Shown here piece after piece: positions 18,001 through 25,459 of a stretch of 64,000 nucleotides of DNA. The stretch is taken from positions 1 to 64,000 of the forward strand of contig JANRID010000050.1 of the NCBI GenBank assembly GCA_033765305.1, given 5' to 3'. The position numbers and the translations under genes were made by a program. The stretch is from RDXT01 sp033765305 (GTDB lineage Bacteria; Bacteroidota; Bacteroidia; J057). The notes beneath the pieces are model-generated. The model was not told where the DNA came from, did no database searches, and worked only from the letters and a program-made list of their open reading frames with translations. The stretch's first letter is position 1; each line of letters opens with the position of its first letter.

Positions 18001-20424
18001 ACAGCAAAGCAGAAAGAGCAGGCCAAGCGATTTTCTTTCGTCTACCTGGGCAGTGACCCACGGACGCGGCTCGTAGAAGACCCGCTGACCCATACCCTCA
18101 TACAGCAGTCGGGCACCACCACTACGCAGGCCGCAGGCTTTCTGCTGACCCCCTCGGCAGAGCACGCCGCCACCGCCGCAATCCTGCGCGCCGGCTACGA
18201 GCACTACGCCCAGTCGCAGGGGCCGGAATCGCGCACCCTGTCAGTGGATCTGTCCCCGGAGCGCACCGGCCGGGCCTTGGACATGCTCCGGGCGGTGCAG
18301 GCCGGCCATTCGCTAAACGAGCAGCTCGGATATTTTATAGAACGGGCCATGTACGAATCGCAGTCCGTCTCGCTGGCAGAGTTCGTGCTCCAGGTGCGGG
18401 AGCGGTTCCCGCTCCAGGTCGAACTCAGCGAATGGGACAATGATCAGCAGATCGGCGATGCCAAAATAAAAAACCTGGCCCTGGTGACCGACGGCCTGCG
18501 GCTGGTGACCGAGAAAAACGAGGCGTCCTCCGGCGGGGCGGGCACTTCATCATGGAACAGCTTTTTATCCGCAGTCTTCGACAGCAATGCCGCCCGCAAT
18601 GCATTTACGGCCATTGTGGAGCAAGCCGGGCAGTTGTTCGATGCCCTGAGCGATCTGCTGCTGGCCGAAAGCGTTTATCAGACGGTGAAGGGCAGCCCCG
18701 AGCGGGCAGCGGCAGCGCTCCGCATCGCCGGCGAAGGAGCGGAGATCACCCTTCCGGAGATCTCGAATATGCCGCTGCAAAGTCATCTTTTGACTCATCG
18801 GATGGGTTTTGTGCAAAAAGCTGCGGCCCCGGCGGCCAAGCCCTGGCCGACTGCCGGGCCGGTCTCCTTCTGGGCGCAGCTATCTCCTGATCTGAACCGC
18901 TGGCTGGCCGATCAATTGCCGGTGCCGGGCAAGATCTGCGCCGTGGTCGTGCCGGAAAGTGGCGATCCCCGGAAGGTGAGCCTGGCGGCCCTCGGCCTGC
19001 AGGCCATCGACCTGTATTACATGCTCGTGAAGGCTTCCGGCAGCGTGCAGCAGAGTTTGTTGCCGCGCCTGTTCCTGAATGCGGCCGCCCTGGAAGAACG
19101 GGCTCCGGCAGAGGTCCGCTTCGGCCGCGAAGCGCTGTTGGCCAATAACGAATTTTCGATCCGGGAGCTGATGCCCCTGCTGGATAACCTCGGCCGACTG
19201 CTGGTCCGAAGCCGCCCCATGCGCCCGGCCGACTGGCAAATCCAGGCGGGCAATACCCCGTCGGCGACAAGCGGACTGATCGTGCCGCAGGCACTGGCCG
19301 AAGCAGTGAAGCGCTTGGGTGCGGAAACCGCTACGGCGCCCATCCCAGCATTCCTCGGCAAGCTGGAAGAGGCCATTTACGCCCTGCGCGACAACCAGCC
19401 CGTCGGTTTTCCCGGGCCGGAAACGGAGGCGGCTTTCTTTCACCTTTTCCAGCTGCTCCCGGAAGCCTTCCTGCTGGGCGTATGGGATGCCGCGCCGGTA
19501 TGTCCGGAAGCTTGCACTGCCCTGCACGTGGCCCAACTGCTGGAGCAGGCCACCCATGTGGCGCAAAAATTGCGGGCCCGCCTGGCGCAGGCTGCCCGCT
19601 TGAGCCGCCTCATTCAGCAGCGGGCCGGGCAGCTATCCAGAGAGGAGCAGTTTGATGCGTGGGCAGAAGCCGCCCGGGTACTCGCCGGGGAAGATCTGCT
19701 GATCCTGCCCCGGTTCCGGCTGGAGACCCCGGCCGAGATCCGGGCTACCCACGATGATGCCGACCTGCTGGATCAGGCCGGAGACCTGGCTGTTGAGGAA
19801 TGGCTGCAGGGTGTAGCTACCGTGCGCGATAATGCCAGAAACTACCTGCTGCTGCAGAATTTGCGGGAGTTTGTTCCCTGCCCGGCCGGCAGCAGATCCC
19901 TTAAAATTATGCAACTGCCGTTTCTGGCCGATCGCCCCAACCGGTGGGTGGGAGCGGCCTTCCCGGCAGGCTACGAACCGCCGCAGGCAGCTACCTCGCT
20001 GGCGTATGAGGTGTCGGGGAATCTTAATCCCGAAGTCCTGCTCAGCGGCATCGTAGTAGACGAGTGGAAAGAACAAATACCGCTGCGGGATCTCAGCGGC
20101 GCGGCCGCCATTCACTACGATCAACCCAACCAGGAAGCGCCCCAGGCGCTGCTGCTCGCCGTGGCGCCGCAATTGACCGGCCGCTGGCAATGGCCCGTGT
20201 TGATGAAAATCGTCGAGGAGACTTTTGAGCTGGCCAAAAAGCGGGGCGTAGATACGGAACTCCTGCAGGAGACCTGGCTCAGCCAGTTCCTGCCGGCGCT
20301 GTTGGGACCGCTGGACCCGCAAGACAACACTGCCACTCTGGACTTCGGGCTGGCCGGGCCGCCCGTGTTGCAGAATAACCACATCGTGGACGGACCAGGC
20401 AATGTTTTGATCAAAACGGAATAG
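15028..20424 (+). CDS. Giant 1798-aa protein, fourth gene of the island
   Basis: This is the largest gene in the window. The first 110 residues are strongly helical and charged (RARREEYLERQQVLILEREI), a likely coiled coil. Two blocks look diagnostic of a conserved family: LRIFPDDIFMQTHE (about 213-226) and PFRVGKQPYGLVPAS (about 571-585). The remainder is alternating helical segments with many glutamine, leucine, alanine and arginine residues. No nuclease, ATPase, protease or kinase motif was found, nor a signal peptide or membrane helix. It is 27 bases from the preceding gene and 12 bases from the following one, so translation of genes three to five is probably coupled. The size suggests a structural or scaffold role (inference). 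Function unknown. Confidence 0.75.
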   Translation: MTMADFHDIRQIYTGTRRDFMRARREEYLERQQVLILEREIGLLLASERRKQLPSDHPKAVAYNQATKRLTDVGARRAQAEEALSSARKSFLEQGDVRRVVHHLEDDIPILLLPLKLQTRFLTVKHIARNCPDELLVDVATITNPSLRSRIRSLLPDQKPGADTLRGISAQQALLSNSDDPAALQLIRQMNTTSPFSAPKRWWRKVEDRHELFLRIFPDDIFMQTHETALTTEETASARDFWRDLWAAALEFHQSARDEAARETYSKARLAAWRRLNQAHMPHRAAWLARAMRPMNFPDVGPATDPEPKFPDAEVKSEAWTLPPRAELLPEQFAVRLVFNNAALPAKEIIGAPVPESLQLGLDPDEADTEAFAEQLDSLRLPAAIRWLTDFEEAERIGMAIRTGLSKAEVEAGIAKVIVLGVKVGADSAEGARLLEELFDNHRFRTDGMAFLPPGTPTNNLPGMPSGFSRAGLSPEQTLENELPEQPTAHDPDSDGGRFACALGLRPEAAAHIFNHQRRECSQALSLNRALWPGTLGYFLDQMMRPAIKTADISFARDFFQNFVAGRGLTPPFRVGKQPYGLVPASAWSLWQAEAGASREEKRMVRLLKKLDGEWQKLSTRVKTIRSVFSQQDEQAMKQQFRELLSVQASSTRFFRRLVAGEYLIWNLNKRNAPAGTEKAGVKTTPAEYKTKLESAAAWGEAVNPVPRILGRFLDDQNYKLTDFQPFEQQGPNARIDDDKNYLSLLLDATFEQLRDRQFGDAFGNFVKHRSSRLAFYVARFSILQAWIDAATQLLRQADGKISPFARLDFETEYLAVMIGATQPSEEHKRFLETAGEAANVETRKNKWAFFEEVLGAKRVADLIQEKISATPPPGAQDPIRTLYEVRQALADLSGLSDEQLERLLSEHLDLCSFRLDAWLQGLALARLSNSRSRPERAQGLFLGAFGYLENLRPSPDAWVRVEEVRSPAIAASLNIPPQQVVMPVYDFSGLTAKQKEQAKRFSFVYLGSDPRTRLVEDPLTHTLIQQSGTTTTQAAGFLLTPSAEHAATAAILRAGYEHYAQSQGPESRTLSVDLSPERTGRALDMLRAVQAGHSLNEQLGYFIERAMYESQSVSLAEFVLQVRERFPLQVELSEWDNDQQIGDAKIKNLALVTDGLRLVTEKNEASSGGAGTSSWNSFLSAVFDSNAARNAFTAIVEQAGQLFDALSDLLLAESVYQTVKGSPERAAAALRIAGEGAEITLPEISNMPLQSHLLTHRMGFVQKAAAPAAKPWPTAGPVSFWAQLSPDLNRWLADQLPVPGKICAVVVPESGDPRKVSLAALGLQAIDLYYMLVKASGSVQQSLLPRLFLNAAALEERAPAEVRFGREALLANNEFSIRELMPLLDNLGRLLVRSRPMRPADWQIQAGNTPSATSGLIVPQALAEAVKRLGAETATAPIPAFLGKLEEAIYALRDNQPVGFPGPETEAAFFHLFQLLPEAFLLGVWDAAPVCPEACTALHVAQLLEQATHVAQKLRARLAQAARLSRLIQQRAGQLSREEQFDAWAEAARVLAGEDLLILPRFRLETPAEIRATHDDADLLDQAGDLAVEEWLQGVATVRDNARNYLLLQNLREFVPCPAGSRSLKIMQLPFLADRPNRWVGAAFPAGYEPPQAATSLAYEVSGNLNPEVLLSGIVVDEWKEQIPLRDLSGAAAIHYDQPNQEAPQALLLAVAPQLTGRWQWPVLMKIVEETFELAKKRGVDTELLQETWLSQFLPALLGPLDPQDNTATLDFGLAGPPVLQNNHIVDGPGNVLIKTE

Positions 20425-20436
20425 AACAACATCCTT

Positions 20437-22236
20437 ATGGAATTCTCGATACTGATGTGGAACCGGCTGGAGGGTACCTCCCGCAACGAAAATCAAATAG
20501 AAAATGCCCTGCGTTTTGAAGTGCGCGATCCGCTGTGGATGCTGACCCGGCAGTGGCAGTTCGGCGAATTCGACGGCGAAGATGCAGGCACGGCAGCCTT
20601 TGCCCGCATAGAGACCGCACATGAGCCGGTCGCTTTCTCGGGCCGTGCAGGCGCACCACCCCAGCCCTTCGACATTCGGAACACGCCCTTTGAGATGGCC
20701 GTGGAATTTGAGCAACCGGAGCCCGACCTCACCATCCGCATGGAGATGGGCAGGCACTGGCGTAGGTTACTGAAAAAACATCTGGCAGCGGAAAAGGCAG
20801 CGGACGTGTGGCGGCAGTTTCTCCGCAACCGGCGCTTCCACTTCAACAAGCCGGTCGACGGCGATGCGGTCTATCGCTTCCGCCATGCCCAGGCGCTGTC
20901 CGACGAGCGGCTCCTGCAGTCGCTCGAATTGTTGCAGGGAGGGCGCGCGCTGGATGGCTACACCTTGTACCGGGAGTTGAAAGCAGGCGTTCGCGCTTCG
21001 CTGTTCCTGCCTGCCCTGGATGGAGAGGTGGACGCCTTAGGAGAAACTTTTGTTGCCTGGTACGAAAATACTTACGGGCAGGACCACAGCAGCGCAAATA
21101 CCTGGCACGCCCAGCACTTGGAGTATCAGCCGCAGTTGGCCTTCCGGAAGGAGGACGGCACGGCGCAGGTACTGAAAAAAGAGGAGTATTTCGGCGACGG
21201 CATCGGATGGCACGGCTTTTCGGCCGGCGGCGGCTGGGATGAGCGGCACAACCTGACCCTACCGGAGGGCGGCGGCGGGGAGGCCGCCATGGTGATCCCG
21301 ACGCCCGTGCGCTTCCGGGGCATGCCCTCCACACGGCTTTGGGAAATGGAGGACGCGCAGGTGGATTTCGGCTCCATCCGGGCAGCCTCTACCGAACTGA
21401 GCAAGATGCTGTACGCGGAGTTCGGCCTGGTATACGGCAACGACTGGCTGCTGGCGCCGGTACGCCTGCCGGTGGGGGATCTTTGCCGTCTGGCCGGCTT
21501 GCGGGTGACCGATATTTTCGGGAAGACCAGCATCCTGCAGGAGATCAAATCCGACGGCAACTGGTCGTTCATGCAGCGGCCGGTGCCGGGCAGCAACAGC
21601 GCCAACTGGCTGTTTACGGCTCCCGGCCCGGAGACGGTGCAGGAGAGCCGGCCCATCGAGAAGGTGGTATTTATGCGCGACGAAATGGCCAACTTGGTGT
21701 GGGCCGTCGAGGAGATCACGGCCGACCCCCTGGGCGGCGGACGCGACGGGGCGCAACTGGCCCGTCTGCTGGAACAGTGGCTGAAGGGCCTCATCCCGGT
21801 AGTGGAGGACGCCCCACAGGAAGGCGCAACCACACCGGCCTGGACCTACACCGCCGGCCGCCACGTAGCCGAGAATCGCATACCTTTTGTGCCGGTGGCC
21901 ATGCAGGCCGATCCGGACCAGGCCTTCGGCATGCGGCAGGTGGTACTGCAGCGGGCGGCTCTGCCGCGCATCCTGGAGGATATCCCGCCGGTGCGGGTAC
22001 GGCCGCGCACTACATTACTGGGCGCCGGCGGCGGCGATGAGCCGGAGCGGTTGCCGCCTTTCTTCATCTTCGAAGAGGAAATACCGAGGGCGGGCGCCAC
22101 CCTGCAACTGCTCTGGAAGCGCACCCGCTGGTTCGACGGAGCGACCCGGGTGTGGGCTGCCAAGAAAAAATCCGTAGGGCGCGGCGAGACGGATGTACTG
22201 TTTAGGTTTGATACGCTGGAAAATCCGAGGGGGTGA
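20437..22236 (+). CDS. 599-aa protein with DPLW/RQWQ block, fifth gene of the island
   Basis: The N-terminal block DPLWMLTRQWQFGEFDGEDA (31-50) is very distinctive, and I believe it marks a broad uncharacterised family. Further landmarks are DWLLAPVRLPVGDL (about 339-352), FMRDEMANLVWAVEE (about 412-426) and RVRPRTTLLGAGGG. There is no signal peptide or membrane helix. It starts 12 bases after the 1798-aa gene and ends the five-gene run. Immediately after its stop lies a tyrosine-recombinase scrap, which marks a junction. Function unknown; the tight linkage suggests it works with the 990- and 1798-aa proteins. Confidence 0.75.
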   Translation: MEFSILMWNRLEGTSRNENQIENALRFEVRDPLWMLTRQWQFGEFDGEDAGTAAFARIETAHEPVAFSGRAGAPPQPFDIRNTPFEMAVEFEQPEPDLTIRMEMGRHWRRLLKKHLAAEKAADVWRQFLRNRRFHFNKPVDGDAVYRFRHAQALSDERLLQSLELLQGGRALDGYTLYRELKAGVRASLFLPALDGEVDALGETFVAWYENTYGQDHSSANTWHAQHLEYQPQLAFRKEDGTAQVLKKEEYFGDGIGWHGFSAGGGWDERHNLTLPEGGGGEAAMVIPTPVRFRGMPSTRLWEMEDAQVDFGSIRAASTELSKMLYAEFGLVYGNDWLLAPVRLPVGDLCRLAGLRVTDIFGKTSILQEIKSDGNWSFMQRPVPGSNSANWLFTAPGPETVQESRPIEKVVFMRDEMANLVWAVEEITADPLGGGRDGAQLARLLEQWLKGLIPVVEDAPQEGATTPAWTYTAGRHVAENRIPFVPVAMQADPDQAFGMRQVVLQRAALPRILEDIPPVRVRPRTTLLGAGGGDEPERLPPFFIFEEEIPRAGATLQLLWKRTRWFDGATRVWAAKKKSVGRGETDVLFRFDTLENPRG

Positions 22237-22246
22237 TTGGTCAGAA

Positions 22247-22375
22247 GCAATCCGGGGTGAATCCCTATGCCACGGCGTACACATGCGGCGGCACAGCTAC
22301 GCCACTCACCTGCGGGAGGGCCGCACTAATATCTGCTATACTAATCACCTTCAGGTTTGCAAAGTCAAAATATGA
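22247..22375 (+). pseudogene. Tyrosine recombinase (integrase) C-terminal remnant
   Basis: One frame reads GVHMRRHSYATHLREGRTNI (22274-22333), matching the box II pattern HxLRHSFATHLLE-GTDI of XerC/D-type and Bacteroidota integrases. The H-x-x-R pair is present, but the expected leucine is arginine. The frame stops at 22373-22375, before the catalytic tyrosine. Just upstream, KQSGVNP in another frame looks like the preceding loop, implying a frameshift. The N-terminal and core parts are gone, so this is inactive. It sits 10 bases after the last giant gene and mirrors the IS3 remnant on the other side. Confidence 0.7.
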
Positions 22376-22667
22376 ATAGTTCTATAAATGCAATGTTGTA
22401 ACTTTGTATTGGTTACAAAAGTATTAAATTGCCGTTGTATGCACTACCAAAGAACTGAAATTCATGGCGGCTGCGCTTGAGTACTCAAGCAAAATGAATC
22501 TAGTATTTTATTCCCACGAGGTTGAGGATGGTATGGAGATGGTTCTGCAGGGTCTGAGCAGAGGAGTAGGCTTCTGTGGGCAGCCACTGGTACTCAGCCT
22601 TTAGGCGAAATATGACGAAAAAAATCTGAACCATGGATTACCAAAAATCATTAACCCAGCCTCACCT
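22376..22667 (+). other. Gap after the recombinase remnant; possible -7 element
   Basis: No gene is seen. TAACTTTG at 22399-22406 is an exact TAnnTTTG match for a Bacteroidota -7 box, but no TTG stands 19-21 bases upstream. It is therefore a weak promoter candidate for the small membrane-protein genes that follow, with a leader of about 260 bases. Confidence 0.3.
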
Positions 22668-23204
22668 ATGGACATCGACACCATTCTCGCCCTCTTGCAA
22701 TCCATCGGAATCTGCATTACAGCCGTGTGGGCCATTTGGCGTTTCCGCATCGAATCGCCCACCAAGCCGCGCATCGAACTGGCACTTGACGCGGAATTTC
22801 TGGGTCCGCAGGCAGGGAAATACCTGGCCTCAGTATCTATCCTTGTTCGCAATCGCGGTACTGTGAGCCATACCATTGATGGTCTGGAACTGAAAATACA
22901 GGGCATCAATGACGGCACCAAGGTAGAGTCTTTCGAGGAGCGTTCGGAAAAGCTTGTCACTGAAGGTGATATGAACCACCGGATATGTTTTCCTGAGAAG
23001 ATCGTCGAGCTTCCCAACCTTATCCCGCCGGACTATAAGTATTACTTCGTCCGTGCTGGGGTGGAACAAATCATCCACTATCACACCGCTATTGATGCAA
23101 ACATCCGCTTCGTGCGTGTGTTTGCTGCCTTTCATTACAAAGGCAGCCAAGACAAACATACGGCGGAGAAGATTTTTGGGTTAGGTCAGGGGAGCAGGAC
23201 CTAA
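22668..23204 (+). CDS. Small membrane-anchored protein, unknown
   Basis: The 178-residue protein starts MDIDTILALLQSIGICITAV, one hydrophobic helix at about 5-24, followed by a basic RFRIESPTKPR. The remainder is a soluble beta-rich domain (SVSILVRNRGTVSHTIDGLE) that looks like an immunoglobulin-like fold, with a tail of strands. The topology is a single-pass N-terminal anchor with the domain probably facing the cytoplasm. It is the first of four small genes sharing a direction and lower GC than the island. Gaps to neighbours are 63 to 95 bases. No family recognised; function unknown. Confidence 0.6.
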   Translation: MDIDTILALLQSIGICITAVWAIWRFRIESPTKPRIELALDAEFLGPQAGKYLASVSILVRNRGTVSHTIDGLELKIQGINDGTKVESFEERSEKLVTEGDMNHRICFPEKIVELPNLIPPDYKYYFVRAGVEQIIHYHTAIDANIRFVRVFAAFHYKGSQDKHTAEKIFGLGQGSRT

Positions 23205-23279
23205 TCTGTATTTGCAACAGATGTACAGTCCTTCCAAGCTATGAAAACAAGGTAAAAACAATCAATTGAATCTAAAACT

Positions 23280-23897
23280 ATGAATATTTCCATCGAAACT
23301 ATCACATCCGGTTTCGACTTGGTCGAAAAACTGGTGATTGTATTGGGAAAGACACGCCAGCAACTGCTGGGCGACCCGGAAGCCGCTCGGCAAAAACTCG
23401 GAGAGGTCATCAGTACCCTCGAAGACCACTTCAATGGTATATATGAACCCGTAGCAACCTTTCTGGCGCTTCCGCTTGATGATCCTGCTTGTCTTGCCGA
23501 AAACGAGAAGAAGCTCATGGCTTGGGAGGGTGGTGCGATCGGCAGTCTGACCGTCAAAGCTGACTTTAGCTGCCGGCAAATCGCGCAAATCTATCAGGAA
23601 CACCTTGATAGGTGGTTCAACCGGGTTCTACGGAAGGAGAACCAGGAACTGAAGGACATGAAGGACATATTCAATCAACTTAGCGGGTCAGACGTGCATT
23701 TTTATCATCTTATAGGCCAGCTCTCTTATTTGTTACAGGAAGAAAGCTCCACAATCCGAAAACTGCTGGAAAGCAATCAGGCATCGGCTCGAGCCTACCA
23801 ACTCGAACTTCGCAGAAAATGGATGCCCAAACTTCAAAATTGCAGCAGCTTACTCTCTGACCTTAACAGGCTCAAGCTGGAATATTATAACAGATGA
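23280..23897 (+). CDS. Helical cytoplasmic protein, unknown
   Basis: The 205-residue product is almost entirely predicted helix by eye, with charged and leucine-rich stretches (QYLEL-type and RKLLESNQASARAYQLELRR). It has no membrane segment and no catalytic motif. It lies between two genes for membrane proteins on the same strand, 75 bases after the first and 64 before the next. It may be a cytoplasmic partner or sensor for those membrane proteins (inference). Start at ATG 23280 follows an AT-rich spacer. Confidence 0.55.
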   Translation: MNISIETITSGFDLVEKLVIVLGKTRQQLLGDPEAARQKLGEVISTLEDHFNGIYEPVATFLALPLDDPACLAENEKKLMAWEGGAIGSLTVKADFSCRQIAQIYQEHLDRWFNRVLRKENQELKDMKDIFNQLSGSDVHFYHLIGQLSYLLQEESSTIRKLLESNQASARAYQLELRRKWMPKLQNCSSLLSDLNRLKLEYYNR

Positions 23898-23961
23898 AGG
23901 GTGGGTTTTAAACAGTGAATGGAAGTAGCCCTTGTCCATTATTTTCTCGTCATCTCACCTC

Positions 23962-24612
23962 ATGGAAAACCTCCCCGACCTCCGCCGCCAGCACCGCTGG
24001 GAATTGCTTCTCAAAGAACTGGACCATATCCGCGACAGCATCAAGAATCTCGATGATCTCATCTACAAGACCAAAAACTTTGGATTTCTGTTCTGGGGCG
24101 GCAGCATTGCGCTTATTGTAGAACACCTGAAGGGTGCAGATGACACCCTGCGGCCAGTGTTGCTGGGGCTGACAGCAGTCATTCCTGTTCTGTTTTGGGT
24201 CATGGACTACCACTGGCGCAAATACCTCCTTCAAACCAGCGAAAGGGAAAAAGTGATTTCGCGCTTCCTCAATAGCGAGGCCTTTGAAGAACTGGTGCTG
24301 ATGGGAGTGCGAGGTGAAACAGGTAAGCAGTTTCCCTTTTATGATGTGGTGGGGTGGATATATACGGTTCCTGTCAAGAGAAAAGAGCAGAGAACCCCGC
24401 AAGAAACTCCCCCACCTCCTTCAGACCAATCACCGACAAGCGCAGGGGAGACTACAAAGCAAAACGCCTCACATCCATTTGCTCAAGATTACCTGATCGA
24501 CCCCAAAAAATTCCAGGGCTGGAAAGTAATCTGGTACAAGGATGCAAAATGGTTTTATCCAAGCATGATCCTCGTTTCTGTGGTGTTGTGCGTGTTTGCC
24601 CTTCTGGCATGA
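23962..24612 (+). CDS. Three-helix membrane protein with cytoplasmic linker, unknown
   Basis: From ATG 23962 the protein has 216 residues. It starts with a helical stretch (WELLLKELDHIRDSIKNLDD), then two membrane helices close together (FGFLFWGGSIALIVE and VLLGLTAVIPVLFWVM, about 38-77). A soluble region with a proline-rich linker follows, then a last helix at the C-terminus (PSMILVSVVLCVFALLA). A TTG 30 bases upstream is in frame, but ATG is preferred. The bases ATTATTTTCTC occur upstream of both this start and that of the next gene. The layout of an N-terminal helical part and paired membrane helices resembles membrane effectors of accessory loci, but no family is assigned. Confidence 0.6.
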   Translation: MENLPDLRRQHRWELLLKELDHIRDSIKNLDDLIYKTKNFGFLFWGGSIALIVEHLKGADDTLRPVLLGLTAVIPVLFWVMDYHWRKYLLQTSEREKVISRFLNSEAFEELVLMGVRGETGKQFPFYDVVGWIYTVPVKRKEQRTPQETPPPPSDQSPTSAGETTKQNASHPFAQDYLIDPKKFQGWKVIWYKDAKWFYPSMILVSVVLCVFALLA

Positions 24613-24706
24613 ACATCATCACAGGGATGGTCCTGCAATAGGCTGCTGAGCAGCCATACTCTCCATTTCAGAACTCCTGGTTTTTCTGACCTCCAATTAT
24701 TTTCTC

Positions 24707-25333
24707 ATGTCCACCCAATCAACGCCCCAATCCCCCGATCCCGCCCACCTCCGCGAGCTCTACGGCCGCCTCTGCACCGCCTACCATGCCATAGACGACT
24801 TCCGAAGCAAGCTGCTGGGTTTTCTGCCGCTGGTTTCTGGACTTTCGATCTGGGGGCTGATTTTGGAGGAAAAAATCAAAGAAAAACACTTAGATGAGAT
24901 TGGCTTGTTAGGCGCCACGATTACCCTCGCCCTCGCCCTCTATGAACTCAAGGGCATACAGAAATGCGTGGGGATCATCAAACAAGGCCAAGCGCTTGAA
25001 AAAAAAATCTGGCCGGGGCAGGGAGAACAAGGGCCGGGTCTGTTTGGACGGCTGGCAAGCGATGGCCCGCTTTGGCCGATTGTGACTGAGCCTGCGGCAT
25101 CTGCCCTGATCTACGGTGCTGTATTGGGCTCATGGGTATATGTCGCCAAAGGGATGTGTCCGGAATATATCCGCTCGGCGCTGTGGGCTGGCGGAGGCGT
25201 TACTGGCCTCATGTACCTGTATTGGCTTTACATCAAGGAGATTCGAAGCCGACTTCTTCCTGTTGTTAATGCATTCTCAACACGCATAAGGAACCTATGG
25301 AAGAAGCAGAAATCTGATTCCAACAACGGGTAA
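24707..25333 (+). CDS. Four-helix membrane protein, unknown
   Basis: The 208-residue protein has an N-terminal helical segment (LRELYGRLCTAYHAIDDFRS) leading into a first membrane pair (LLGFLPLVSGLSIWGLIL and IGLLGATITLALALYEL). A second pair lies near 130-185 (ASALIYGAVLGSWVYVA and GVTGLMYLYWLYI). The C-terminus is basic (IRNLWKKQK). The pattern of a soluble helix followed by paired membrane helices is shared with the preceding gene, so the two may be related or act together. It ends the run of small genes; the VWA gene begins 126 bases later. Function unknown. Confidence 0.6.
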   Translation: MSTQSTPQSPDPAHLRELYGRLCTAYHAIDDFRSKLLGFLPLVSGLSIWGLILEEKIKEKHLDEIGLLGATITLALALYELKGIQKCVGIIKQGQALEKKIWPGQGEQGPGLFGRLASDGPLWPIVTEPAASALIYGAVLGSWVYVAKGMCPEYIRSALWAGGGVTGLMYLYWLYIKEIRSRLLPVVNAFSTRIRNLWKKQKSDSNNG

Positions 25334-25459
25334 GGCAAGAAAGGCATTGGATAACCCGATGCCCCCCCATTGCCTTTCTCCTCTCCGCCCCTTATCTTCA
25401 TACCCGGATTCTGCCAATGCAGCATCCGGAACGGAACTCGCACAACAAACCTCAATCTC

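Noticed and set aside
12028..22236. The three giant proteins as phage-tail or contractile-injection components
   Set aside because: No baseplate, sheath, tube, ATPase or lysozyme motif was recognised, and no neighbouring gene belongs to such a system. Size and order alone are not enough.
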